This document shows positions 44,971 through 53,293 of a stretch of 64,000 nucleotides of DNA, piece by piece. Source of the stretch: Paracoccus saliphilus (GTDB lineage: Bacteria > Pseudomonadota > Alphaproteobacteria > Rhodobacterales > Rhodobacteraceae). Below the pieces are notes generated by a model, which was given only the letters and a program-made list of their open reading frames with translations, ran no database searches and was not told the DNA's origin. The DNA lies in assembly GCF_028553805.1 (NCBI RefSeq), contig NZ_CP067140.1:1488001-1552000 (forward strand), in the 5' to 3' direction. Position numbers and translations under genes: made by a program. How positions within the stretch are numbered: the first letter of the stretch is position 1; the number at the start of each line of letters is the position of its first letter.

Positions 44971-46387
44971 GCTTTACCGCGAACCCGAAGATACGCCCGC
45001 GGGCATCGTGCATCTGGGGCTTGGCGCGTTTTTCCGCGCCCACGGTGCGATCTATATCGCCGAGGCGATGGCAAAATCCGGCGGCGATTGGGGCATCACC
45101 GGCGTGTCGCTGCAATCCCCTGGCACCCGCGACCGGCTGCGCCCGCAGGGTTGGGCCTATACCGCGCTGGAGCTTGGCCCCGAAGGCGAGAAGCCGCAGG
45201 TCGTCAGCGTGCTGCGCGAAGTGCTGGTCGCGCCCGAGGACCGGCAGGCGGTGCTGGACGTGATGGCCGCGCCGCAGGTCAGGATCGTCAGCCTGACCGT
45301 GACCGAGAAGGGCTATTGCCATGAACCCTCGACCGGGCGGCTGAATCGTGCGCATCCCGATATCCGTCACGATCTGGCCGAGCCGCTGCCGAAATCCGCG
45401 CCGGGATTCCTTGTGCGGGCCTTGCAGGCGCGAAGGGCTGCGGGGCTGCGGCCATTCACGGTGCTGTGCTGCGACAACCTGCCGGAAAACGGTCATGTCG
45501 TGCAGGGTGTGGTGCTGGAGCTTGCCCGGCTGATCGACCCGGCGCTGGCCGATTGGGTCGAGGCCGAGGGCGCGTTTCCCTCGACCATGGTGGACCGGAT
45601 CGTGCCCGCGACCAGCCCCGCCGATCTGGACCGGTTGGAGGCATTGACCGGCACGCGCGACGAGGCCCCGGTGATGCACGAGCCCTTCCGGCAATGGGTC
45701 GTCGAGGATCGTTTCGTCGATGACGCCCGCCCTGACCTCGCATCGGTCGGTGTGCAGATGGTCGAGGATGTGACGCCTTTCGAGCATATGAAGCTGCGGA
45801 TGCTGAACGGCACCCATTCCTCGCTGGCCTATCTGGGTTATCTCGCGGGATATGAGACCATCTCCGACACGGTCGCCGATCCGGAGTTCTCTGCTTTCGT
45901 GCGGGGGCTGTGGCAGGAAGAGATCATTCCCGCGCTGACCCCGCCCCCCGGCGTAGATCTGGCGGCTTACGCGGATGCGCTGCATGACCGCTATGCCAAT
46001 CCCGCAATTCGCCACCGGACATGGCAGATCGCCATGGATGGCAGCCAGAAACTGCCGCAGCGGATCCTCGGCACAATTGCCGAGGCGCGGGCGGCGGGCC
46101 GGGCGGTGCCGGGGCTGACCTTGGCGGTGGCGGCATGGATGCGCTATGTTTCGGGCCGCGACGAGGCCGGGCAGCCCATCGAGGTCAAGGACCCGCTTGC
46201 GCCCCGGCTGGCAGAGCTGTGGCAGGCGGACCCGGCGCGGACCGTGCGGGGTTTCCTTGCGCTGGCCGAGGTCTTTCCCCCTGCCTTGCGCGACGATGCG
46301 GGCTTCGCCGATGACCTGACGGCCGCATTGTCGGGGCTGATCGAAAAGGGCGCCAAGGCGATGATAGAAGAGAGTGTGAATGCCTGA
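44942..46387 (+). CDS. Mannitol dehydrogenase family hexuronate reductase (tagaturonate or fructuronate reductase)
   Basis: A long-chain polyol dehydrogenase of about 480 residues: GIVHLGLGAFFRAHGA near residue 21 is the nucleotide-binding loop, VLCCDNLPENGHV and VDRIVPATSP follow, and the catalytic lysine motif is HMKLRMLNGTHSSLAYLGYL near residue 283. With UxaC and UxaA beside it the likely substrate is tagaturonate, although sequence style is UxuB/MtlK-like. The 5' end overlaps kduD. ATG codons at 44942 and 44948 and a TTG at 44960 are candidate starts; the TTG has the best Shine-Dalgarno (GGAGGA). Confidence 0.88.
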   Translation: MSMEDGLRDRLYREPEDTPAGIVHLGLGAFFRAHGAIYIAEAMAKSGGDWGITGVSLQSPGTRDRLRPQGWAYTALELGPEGEKPQVVSVLREVLVAPEDRQAVLDVMAAPQVRIVSLTVTEKGYCHEPSTGRLNRAHPDIRHDLAEPLPKSAPGFLVRALQARRAAGLRPFTVLCCDNLPENGHVVQGVVLELARLIDPALADWVEAEGAFPSTMVDRIVPATSPADLDRLEALTGTRDEAPVMHEPFRQWVVEDRFVDDARPDLASVGVQMVEDVTPFEHMKLRMLNGTHSSLAYLGYLAGYETISDTVADPEFSAFVRGLWQEEIIPALTPPPGVDLAAYADALHDRYANPAIRHRTWQIAMDGSQKLPQRILGTIAEARAAGRAVPGLTLAVAAWMRYVSGRDEAGQPIEVKDPLAPRLAELWQADPARTVRGFLALAEVFPPALRDDAGFADDLTAALSGLIEKGAKAMIEESVNA

Positions 46388-47858
46388 ACCCCTGATCCTC
46401 AACCCGGCCGATAATGTGGCGATCCTGACCGAAAAGGGCATCGCTCCGGCCGGTCACAAGATCGCCCGCAAGGATATCGCGACGGGCGAGGCGGTGGTGA
46501 AATACGGGCAGGTCATCGGCTATGCCTCTGCGCCCATTGCGCAGGGCGCGCATGTCCACAGCCACAACTGCGCCTTTGGCGACCATGGCCGCGACTATCA
46601 GCCCGGTGCGGGCCTCGAGGCGGCGCGGGCAGCGCTTGCCCGGCACCCGGCTTCGGGGCTGGAATTCCAGGGCTATCACCGCGAGGGCGGGCAGGTCGGC
46701 ACGCGCAACTATATCGCGCTGGTCTCGACGGTGAATTGCTCGGCCACGGCGATCCGCCGCGCTGCCGAGGAATTGCGGGTCGAGGGGGCCATGGCGGATT
46801 TCCCCAATGTCGATGGCGTCGTGGCGCTGGCGCATGGCTCGGGCTGTGGCATGGCCGATAGCGGGCCGGGATGGCGGGCGTTGCAGCGCGTGCTGACCGG
46901 CCATGCGGGGCATCCCAATGTCGCCGCCGCGCTGTTCGTCGGGTTGGGCTGCGAGGTCATGCAGATTTCCCGCATGAAACAGGAGCTGGGCGCTGCTGCC
47001 CGGTTCCATGGGCTGACCATCCAGGAAAACGGCGGCACGCGCCGGACCATTGATGCGATCAAGGCGCGGGTGCGCGAGATGCTGCCGCAGGTGAACCGCG
47101 CCCGCCGCGCACCGGCCCCGGCAAGCGCGCTGAAGATCGGGCTGCAATGCGGCGGCTCGGACGGGTTCTCGGGCATTACCGCCAATCCTGCCCTTGGGCT
47201 GGCGAGCGATATGCTGGCGGCGCAGGGTGCGTCGCTCGTGCTGTCCGAGACGCCCGAGATCTATGGCGCGGAACGGTTGCTGCTGGATCGCGCAACCTCG
47301 GGCGAAGTTGCGGACAAGATGCTCGAACGGCTGCGCTGGTGGGAGGATTACACCGCCAGGAACGGCGCCTCGCTCGACAATAACCCCAGCCCCGGCAACA
47401 AGGCCGGTGGGCTGACGACGATTCTCGAGAAATCGTTGGGCGCGGTGGCAAAAGCCGGGACCGCGCCCCTCGAGGCGGTGCTGGAATATGCCGAACCGAT
47501 CACCGCGCCGGGGCTGAATTTCATGGATACGCCGGGTTACGATCCGGTTTCGGCCACCGGGCAGATCGCGGGCGGCGCGCAACTGATCGTGTTCACCACC
47601 GGGCGCGGTTCGGCTTTTGGCTCGAAACCCGCGCCGACGATCAAGCTGGCCACGAATGACCGGCTGTTCGAGGCAATGGCCGACGACATGGATCTGAATT
47701 GCGGCGATATCCTGTCGGCGGGGGTGAGCCTCGAGGACAAGGCGCGGCAGATTGTCGAGCTGATCCTTGCCACCGCTTCGGGCCATGCCAGCAAAAGCGA
47801 GGCCCTGGGGTTGGGAGACAATGAGTTCCTGCCGTGGCAGATCGGCGCGGTTGTTTGA
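46380..47858 (+). CDS. uxaA: Altronate dehydratase
   Basis: Dehydrates altronate to 2-keto-3-deoxygluconate. The 492-residue protein joins an N-terminal SAF domain (LTEKGIAPAGHKIARKDIATGE, residues 16-37, with HSHNC near 64) to the large UxaA catalytic domain: GYHREGGQVGTRNYIAL, HGSGCGMADSGPGW, LQCGGSDGFSGITANPALG, and FTTGRGSAFGSKPAPTIKLATN. It starts inside the end of the reductase gene. It is the last gene of the cluster and completes the galacturonate route to KDG. Confidence 0.94.
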   Translation: MPEPLILNPADNVAILTEKGIAPAGHKIARKDIATGEAVVKYGQVIGYASAPIAQGAHVHSHNCAFGDHGRDYQPGAGLEAARAALARHPASGLEFQGYHREGGQVGTRNYIALVSTVNCSATAIRRAAEELRVEGAMADFPNVDGVVALAHGSGCGMADSGPGWRALQRVLTGHAGHPNVAAALFVGLGCEVMQISRMKQELGAAARFHGLTIQENGGTRRTIDAIKARVREMLPQVNRARRAPAPASALKIGLQCGGSDGFSGITANPALGLASDMLAAQGASLVLSETPEIYGAERLLLDRATSGEVADKMLERLRWWEDYTARNGASLDNNPSPGNKAGGLTTILEKSLGAVAKAGTAPLEAVLEYAEPITAPGLNFMDTPGYDPVSATGQIAGGAQLIVFTTGRGSAFGSKPAPTIKLATNDRLFEAMADDMDLNCGDILSAGVSLEDKARQIVELILATASGHASKSEALGLGDNEFLPWQIGAVV

Positions 47859-47994
47859 CGGGCTGCCGCATTTTTCGGCGATGCGGTGCAGAACATGTCA
47901 GGGGTCGGTCGTTCTCAAGACAGGGCGATGACAATTCCGCCGACTGGATCATTCGCCCCCTGACAAACCCCGCCGGAATGCCTAGTTTCACCGC

Positions 47995-49128
47995 ATGAGC
48001 GCCTCTCTCACCCTCACCACCCATCCTGCCATCTCGGAGATCCCAGCGGAAATCTGGGACGGGCTGGCCGGTGATCATCCTTTCACCAGCCATCGTTTCC
48101 TCGATGCGCTGGAGCAATCCGGATCGGTCGGGCCGGGAAGCGGCTGGCAGCCGCTGCATCTGACAGTCGAAAGCGATGGCCGGATCGTCGGCGCCGCGCC
48201 GCTTTACGCGAAATCGCATAGCCAGGGGGAATATATCTTCGATCACGCATGGGCGCAGGCCTATATGCGGGCAGGCGGGCGCTATTACCCCAAGCTGCAA
48301 TGCACGGTGCCCTTTACCCCGGTGACCGGGCCGCGCCTGTTATCGCCCGATCCGGCTGTGCGGCAGGCGCTGTTGTCGGGGATGGCGCAGGTCGCGGAGC
48401 GCGCCGGCTGCTCGGGCGCCCATGTGACCTTCTGCACCGCGGAAGAGGCCAGGCTGGGCGAAGAGGCAGGGTTCCTGCCGCGCGTCACCCAGCAATTCCA
48501 CTGGCTCAACCGCGATTACGACAGTTTCGACGCATTCCTGGCCGAACTGTCATCGCGCAAGCGCAAGGCGCTTCGCAAGGAACGGCAGCGCGCGCAGGGC
48601 TTTGGCGGCACCATCCGGCAACTGGCCGGCGACGATCTGCGGCCCGAGCATTGGGACGCGTTCTGGGGTTTCTACCAGGACACTGGCAATCGCAAATGGG
48701 GCCAGCCCTACCTGACCCGCGGTTTTTTCGATCTTGTGCAGGAAACCATGCGCGATGATGTTCTGCTGGTGCTGGCCGAACGTGACGGGCAGCCCATCGC
48801 GGGGGCGCTGAATTTCATCGGTCCGGACGCGCTTTACGGCCGCTATTGGGGCTGTGTCGAGGATCACGCCTTCCTGCATTTCGAGCTATGCTACCATCAG
48901 GCCATCGACTACGCCATCGCGCATGGCCTGTCCCGCGTCGAGGCCGGGGCGCAGGGCGAGCACAAGCTGGCACGCGGTTACCTGCCGGTCGAGATCCACT
49001 CGCTGCACTGGTTGCGCGAGGAAGGCTTCCTGCGTGCGGTGGCCGATTACCTCGACCAGGAGCGGGACGCGATGGGCGAAGAGATCGAGATGCTCACCGA
49101 TTGGGGGCCGTTCCGCAAGGATGGGTAG
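47995..49128 (+). CDS. DUF482/FemAB-like GNAT-fold protein
   Basis: A 377-residue protein of the family labelled peptidogalycan biosynthesis (DUF482). HPFTSHRFLDALEQSGSVG, AYMRAGGRYYPKLQCTVPFTPVTG near residue 90 and GFYQDTGNRKWGQPYLTRGFF near 225 are characteristic. The C-terminal half has a FemAB-type acyltransferase shape (LHFELCYHQAIDYAI, GAQGEHKLARGYLP). The biochemical role is unknown. It starts 136 bp after uxaA and probably has its own promoter. Confidence 0.87.
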   Translation: MSASLTLTTHPAISEIPAEIWDGLAGDHPFTSHRFLDALEQSGSVGPGSGWQPLHLTVESDGRIVGAAPLYAKSHSQGEYIFDHAWAQAYMRAGGRYYPKLQCTVPFTPVTGPRLLSPDPAVRQALLSGMAQVAERAGCSGAHVTFCTAEEARLGEEAGFLPRVTQQFHWLNRDYDSFDAFLAELSSRKRKALRKERQRAQGFGGTIRQLAGDDLRPEHWDAFWGFYQDTGNRKWGQPYLTRGFFDLVQETMRDDVLLVLAERDGQPIAGALNFIGPDALYGRYWGCVEDHAFLHFELCYHQAIDYAIAHGLSRVEAGAQGEHKLARGYLPVEIHSLHWLREEGFLRAVADYLDQERDAMGEEIEMLTDWGPFRKDG

Positions 49129-49205
49129 AGCTTCGGCTTCCTGTGCCGCTTGCAGTTCCGGGTGATTTCCGAATGATGGGGCAAGGCTGGATGGAGCGTT
49201 CGAAC

Positions 49206-49448
49206 ATGATGATTTTCTTCGCAATCCTGGTGGGGATCGTTGCGGGCCCGCTGCTTGCGCTTGCCACGAGATCGCCTGCACAACGCAAGGTTTTTGCCAG
49301 GCGCGAGGAAAAATTCCGTCAGGGCAATGGCCGAGACCCGAACCGGGCGCTGTTCGGACCTCACAAGCCTTTCTGGTGGAATGCGCTGATTTGGGGTGCG
49401 GTTTTCGCCGCCATTTTCGCCATGATCGGCCAAACGACCCCGATGTGA
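49206..49448 (+). CDS. Small membrane protein, unknown function
   Basis: About 80 residues with two hydrophobic helices (MMIFFAILVGIVAGPLLALA and WWNALIWGAVFAAIFAMIG) joined by a basic loop with RREEKFRQGNGRDPNRALFG. I place the start at 49206, where GGAG lies nine bases upstream; in-frame ATGs at 49173, 49176 and 49191 are alternatives. No family was recognised. It lies 77 bp after the DUF482 gene and could be co-transcribed. Confidence 0.55.
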   Translation: MMIFFAILVGIVAGPLLALATRSPAQRKVFARREEKFRQGNGRDPNRALFGPHKPFWWNALIWGAVFAAIFAMIGQTTPM

Positions 49449-49461
49449 GGTCTTCCCGGCC

Positions 49462-50010
49462 TCAGACCGGATCGCCATCCTGCTGCAAGAATGCCACCGG
49501 ATCGGCGATGCCATGCGCGGCCAGCGCCGCCAGTGCAGTCACGCGCCCCGGCCGGTCCGGTACGGGATCGGCTTGCCACGGGACCGCTCGAAACTTCGCG
49601 ATTGCTTCCTTGTCGAAACGATGAAGCTGCGCCCCGGCCAATACCAGCGCCAGATACCAGTCGAAGGCGGCCAGCCCCTGCACGGGGTTCGGCGCGATAT
49701 AGGTCACGGTATCAAGGCTTTGCCCGTCATGACGAACCCTGAAATCGTCAAGCCGGTCATATCCGCGCCCGACGCCTTCGGCCCGATCCAGCGCCGCCAG
49801 ATCCTTCGGGTCCAGGGCGAATAACACCCCCGATGCCGCGCCCTCTGCCACAACCAGCGTCGCCTTGGCGGACCCGTCCATTCCGTGCTTGGCAAAGCGA
49901 ACCCCGTATCCGGGCACATCTGCGCGACCGATCAGTTTCGCCGAAGGACAGCGCGCCGCAAGCCGCGCCGGCAACATGTTCGAGCCATAGGCGAAATAGA
50001 AGATGCTCAT
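49462..50010 (-). CDS. Gamma-glutamylcyclotransferase-like protein
   Basis: A 182-residue protein of the GGCT/AIG2-like fold, with the substrate-binding YFAYGSNM at residues 5-12 and a probable catalytic Glu in LDRAEGVGRGYDRL near residue 78. Such enzymes cleave gamma-glutamyl amides to 5-oxoproline; the true substrate is not evident. The C-terminal HGIADPVAFLQ is conserved in alphaproteobacterial members. It is separated from the upstream peroxiredoxin gene by a dispersed element. Confidence 0.85.
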   Translation of the reverse strand: MSIFYFAYGSNMLPARLAARCPSAKLIGRADVPGYGVRFAKHGMDGSAKATLVVAEGAASGVLFALDPKDLAALDRAEGVGRGYDRLDDFRVRHDGQSLDTVTYIAPNPVQGLAAFDWYLALVLAGAQLHRFDKEAIAKFRAVPWQADPVPDRPGRVTALAALAAHGIADPVAFLQQDGDPV

Positions 50011-50056
50011 GCGATCTCACCAATCGTATTCGGATCGGCTGAATCCAACCTTATTC

Positions 50057-50124
50057 CTTCTTCTTCATGCAAATATCCTCTGGGGGTCCGGGGGGCGAAG
50101 CGCCCCCGGCCATCGCGGGACGCA
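50057..50124 (-). repeat. Dispersed intergenic element, copy 9 (complete)
   Basis: On the minus strand: TGCGTCCCGCGATGG, then a hairpin with CCGGGGG and CCCCCGG arms and a different tip (CGCTTCG, closed by CG-CG pairing with one bulge), then ACCCCCAGAGGATATTTGC and ATGAAGAAG. It begins 18 bp after the peroxiredoxin stop and ends about 47 bp before the cyclotransferase start. Confidence 0.87.
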
Positions 50125-50142
50125 TTCCCGCCCCATGCCTCT

Positions 50143-50628
50143 TCAGGCTTTTTCCAGCAGGGCCTCTCCGGCGCTGACGCTGCACTGGCCCGGCGAATTC
50201 TCGACATCGATCACCTCGAGCTTGCCGTCCTTCAGCAATGCGGCAAAGCGCTTGCAGCGGCCGTAAAGCCCGGCGGGCGGGGCGTCGAAGTTCAGCCCGA
50301 GCGCCTTGGTCACGCTGCCATCGGCATCGGCCAGAACCTCGATCCCCGCATCTGGCGCGCCGGTCGATTTGGCCCATGCGTCGCAGACGAAGGGATCGTT
50401 GACCGTCAGGCAGATGATCCGGTCCACCCCTTTGGCGCGGAACTGGTCGGCGGTGCGGATGAAGCTGGGCATATGGGCATTCGTGCAGGTGCCGGTGAAG
50501 GCGCCCGGAAGGCCGAAGATCGCGACCCGCCCCTTGGCCAGATCGCCCGTATCGACCGCTTCGGGGCCGCTTTCGCCGACGCGCAGAAGCTTGCCTTGGG
50601 GAAAATCGTCGCCTGTCGAAATGCTCAT
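50143..50628 (-). CDS. Peroxiredoxin (Prx5 family)
   Basis: Thiol peroxidase of 161 residues. The catalytic motif PGAFTGTC gives P41, T45 and peroxidatic C48; TVNDPFVCDAWAKS and VLADADGSVTKALGL are Prx5-like. A second cysteine in ENSPGQCSVSAGEALL near residue 149 may act as resolving thiol. The start has GGAGG seven bases upstream. It is divergent from the ferredoxin-reductase-like gene, with 84 bp between starts. Confidence 0.93.
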   Translation of the reverse strand: MSISTGDDFPQGKLLRVGESGPEAVDTGDLAKGRVAIFGLPGAFTGTCTNAHMPSFIRTADQFRAKGVDRIICLTVNDPFVCDAWAKSTGAPDAGIEVLADADGSVTKALGLNFDAPPAGLYGRCKRFAALLKDGKLEVIDVENSPGQCSVSAGEALLEKA

Positions 50629-50712
50629 TGCCTGTCCTCCATGAATTGCATTGGATTCGGCCTGACTATAGGTTGCAACCCGGCGACAAACCAGATGCGG
50701 AAAGGCGGCGTG

Positions 50713-51915
50713 ATGCGGATCGTGATCCTCGGGGCGGGGCAGGCGGCAGCCTCGATGGCGGCGCGGCTCAGGACCAATGGCCATGACGGGCCGCTGACCG
50801 TGATCGGGGCGGAATCCGCCGCGCCCTATCAGCGCCCGCCGCTCTCCAAGGCCTATCTGTTGGGCGAGATGGGCGTCGACCGGCTGGTCCTGCGCGCACC
50901 CGAATGGTGGCGGGAGCAGGGGATCGAGTTGCGGCTGGAGGAACGCGCCACCTCGATCGACCGCGAGAGCCGCAGGGTGACCACGGATCGGGGAGAGGTC
51001 GAATATGATGCGCTGGCGCTGACCTTGGGCGCCTCGCCTCGCCGCCTGCCGGTGGAAATCGGTGGAGACCTGCCGGGGGTCCATGTCATCCGCAACCTGT
51101 CCGATGTGGACCTGATGGCACCGGAAATGCAGCCCGGCCATCGGCTGGTGGTGATCGGCGGCGGCTATATCGGGCTGGAGGCCGCTTCGGTGGCGCGCAA
51201 GCTGGGACTGGAGGTCACGCTGGTCGAGGCCGCGACGCGTATCCTTGGCAGGGTGGCCGCGCCCGAGACCGCGGAGATGATCCGGGATCTGCACCGCGCG
51301 CATGGTGTCGAGATCATCGAGGCCGCGGCGGTTACCCGCCTGACCGGCGACGAGCGGGTGACGGGTGTCGCATTGGGCGATGGCCGGACGTTGCCTGCCG
51401 ACCTGGTCGTGACCGGGATAGGGATCACGCCGGAAACGGCTCTGGCAGGGGATGCGGGGCTGGCGCTCGACAACGGGATCGCCACGAACGAATACGGGCA
51501 AAGCTCGGACCCGGCGATCTGGGCTGCGGGCGACTGCGCCAGCTTTCCCTGGCGCGGCGGGCGCGTCCGGCTGGAAAGCGTGGGCAACGCCATCGACATG
51601 GCCGAGACCGTGGCGGATAATATCTGCGGTGCGGCAAAATCCTATGCTGCCAAACCGTGGTTCTGGTCGGATCAGTTCGACGCCAAGCTGCAGATCGCCG
51701 GTCTTGGCACGGATTACGACCGGATCGTTACCCGGCCGGGCGACGGGACGCATGGCGGCTCGGTCTGGTATTTCTCGGGCGCCGAGTTGCGGGCCGTCGA
51801 TGCCCTGAACGATGTCCGCGCCTATATGATCGGCAAGCGCCTGATCGAGGCGGGGCGGTCTCCCGATCCCGATCTCATCCCCGGCACTCCCGATCTCAAG
51901 GCGCTGCTTGCATGA
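50713..51915 (+). CDS. FAD/NAD(P)-dependent ferredoxin reductase-like oxidoreductase
   Basis: A 400-residue flavoprotein. VILGAGQAAASMAARLR (residues 4-20) is the FAD motif, APYQRPPLSKAYL near 36 is typical of ferredoxin/rubredoxin reductases, VVIGGGYIGLEAASVARKLG near 148 is the NAD motif, and IWAAGDCASFPWRGG near 272 is the second FAD motif. The C-terminal domain has PWFWSDQFDAKLQIAGL. It would pass electrons to a ferredoxin, probably for a P450 or dioxygenase encoded elsewhere. The stop overlaps the rsmD start (ATGA). Confidence 0.9.
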   Translation: MRIVILGAGQAAASMAARLRTNGHDGPLTVIGAESAAPYQRPPLSKAYLLGEMGVDRLVLRAPEWWREQGIELRLEERATSIDRESRRVTTDRGEVEYDALALTLGASPRRLPVEIGGDLPGVHVIRNLSDVDLMAPEMQPGHRLVVIGGGYIGLEAASVARKLGLEVTLVEAATRILGRVAAPETAEMIRDLHRAHGVEIIEAAAVTRLTGDERVTGVALGDGRTLPADLVVTGIGITPETALAGDAGLALDNGIATNEYGQSSDPAIWAAGDCASFPWRGGRVRLESVGNAIDMAETVADNICGAAKSYAAKPWFWSDQFDAKLQIAGLGTDYDRIVTRPGDGTHGGSVWYFSGAELRAVDALNDVRAYMIGKRLIEAGRSPDPDLIPGTPDLKALLA

Positions 51916-52481
51916 GGATCGTCGGCGGCACGTTTAGGGGGCTGAAACTGGCGGATCTGGGGCAGGGGGATGCGGCTGCCCATCTGCGCCCGACGACTGA
52001 CCGGGTGCGCGAGGCGGTGTTCAACCTGCTGATCAATGGTAATCATGGCAACCCCGTTCCGAATGCCCGCGTGCTGGACCTGTTCGCGGGAACCGGTGCC
52101 CTGGGGCTGGAGGCATTGTCGCGTGGTGCGGATCACGTGACCTTCGTGGATAACGGGCCCAGGTCGCAGGCGCTGATCCGTGCCAATGCCGAACGCGCGC
52201 GGGTGACGGACAGGGTCGAGATCCGACGGGGAGATGCCACGAAACTAGGGGTGAATGCCGGGACGTCCTACGGGGTGATCTTCCTCGACCCGCCCTATGG
52301 GAAGCGCTTGGGCGAGAAGGCCGTCATCTCTGCACTCGAAGGCGGATGGGTCGCCCCCGATGCGATGATCATCTGGGAGGAGGCGCGAGCTCCGGAAATT
52401 CCGGCGCCGCTTGTACTGATAGATCAGCGCAAATATGGCGACAGTATCATCAGCCTTGCGAGAATTCAGGAAGAGGGCTGA
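51912..52481 (+). CDS. rsmD: 16S rRNA (guanine966-N2)-methyltransferase
   Basis: A 189-residue SAM-dependent methyltransferase: MRIVGGTFRGLKL at the start, LRPTTDRVREAVFNLL near residue 26, the SAM loop VLDLFAGTGALGLEALSRGA near 54 and the catalytic FLDPPYGK near 123. It is coupled to the upstream reductase gene by ATGA and converges on the TetR gene. Confidence 0.95.
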   Translation: MRIVGGTFRGLKLADLGQGDAAAHLRPTTDRVREAVFNLLINGNHGNPVPNARVLDLFAGTGALGLEALSRGADHVTFVDNGPRSQALIRANAERARVTDRVEIRRGDATKLGVNAGTSYGVIFLDPPYGKRLGEKAVISALEGGWVAPDAMIIWEEARAPEIPAPLVLIDQRKYGDSIISLARIQEEG

Positions 52482-52512
52482 GCCCGGTTTGGGGGATGCG
52501 CGGGAATTGCCG

Positions 52513-53097
52513 CTATTCCCTTTGCCCGAGTAATTGCGCTGCAGGCAGAATTAAGGAGAGATTGTCGAGTGCCGTCTGGACGAAATCGTCGGCCGCACCC
52601 GATGCCCATCTTTGGGTGGCATCATTGGTGGCGGCGATGATCGCCGAGGACAGGATATGGATAAGCCGGGGATCCGTGTCGGGCAACCTGCGCGAAAGTA
52701 GTTCCGCCATCCTGCCGCGCCGAGCCAGCATGGCATTGTTGCGCAGGGCCATCAGCTTGGGATCGGTCTCACTGAGCCGTAACAGATGCCCCAGCATTTC
52801 GCGCTCATCCAGGAAGCGCGATATATGCGCGGTGATCAGGATCTCGAGATCCTCAAGCAGATTGCCATGGCTGTTCACGAAGATCTCAGTGGCATCCTCG
52901 GGATAATCCGGGGAAGGCCCCATGAGGGCGGCTTCCTTATACGGGTAATAATTGAAGAAGGTCCGCGCGCTGACGCCGGCCGCGCAAGAGATCGCCTCGG
53001 TGGTGATGTTGTTCAGCCCGTCCCTGACGGCAAGTTCGATCGCTGCGGCTTGAAGTTTCTTTGCGATGCGGTGGCGTCGGCCTGATGGCAGGGTCAT
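52513..53097 (-). CDS. TetR-family transcriptional regulator
   Basis: A 194-residue regulator with the N-terminal HTH: IAKKLQAAAIELAVRDGLNN, then TEAISCAAGVSARTFFNYYPYKEAAL (residues 33-58). The C-terminal ligand domain is helical and not assignable. No obvious target gene adjoins it; 196 bp of non-coding sequence separate it from the DUF882 gene. Confidence 0.9.
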   Translation of the reverse strand: MTLPSGRRHRIAKKLQAAAIELAVRDGLNNITTEAISCAAGVSARTFFNYYPYKEAALMGPSPDYPEDATEIFVNSHGNLLEDLEILITAHISRFLDEREMLGHLLRLSETDPKLMALRNNAMLARRGRMAELLSRRLPDTDPRLIHILSSAIIAATNDATQRWASGAADDFVQTALDNLSLILPAAQLLGQRE

Positions 53098-53293
53098 GAA
53101 CTTTCTCGAATATTTCTAAGCGCCGCCGAGCCGGGACTGCGACCTATTCAAGGTCACAGACTACGCGAGCCCTGTCAACGCAGGAGAGATATCTGACCAG
53201 TGGGATAGCTAAAATGTCCCGGCTGATCGCCGGAACGATGCGCTTCCGGAAACGGCAGCGCATCAGGAAAGGCGTATTCGAGGGCGGTGTTGC

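Noticed and set aside
3667..50124. Dispersed element copies read as short genes starting MKKK
   Set aside because: The ATG-AAG-AAG-AAG runs into different frames and lengths after each copy, with no shared peptide, so the conserved unit is nucleic acid rather than protein.
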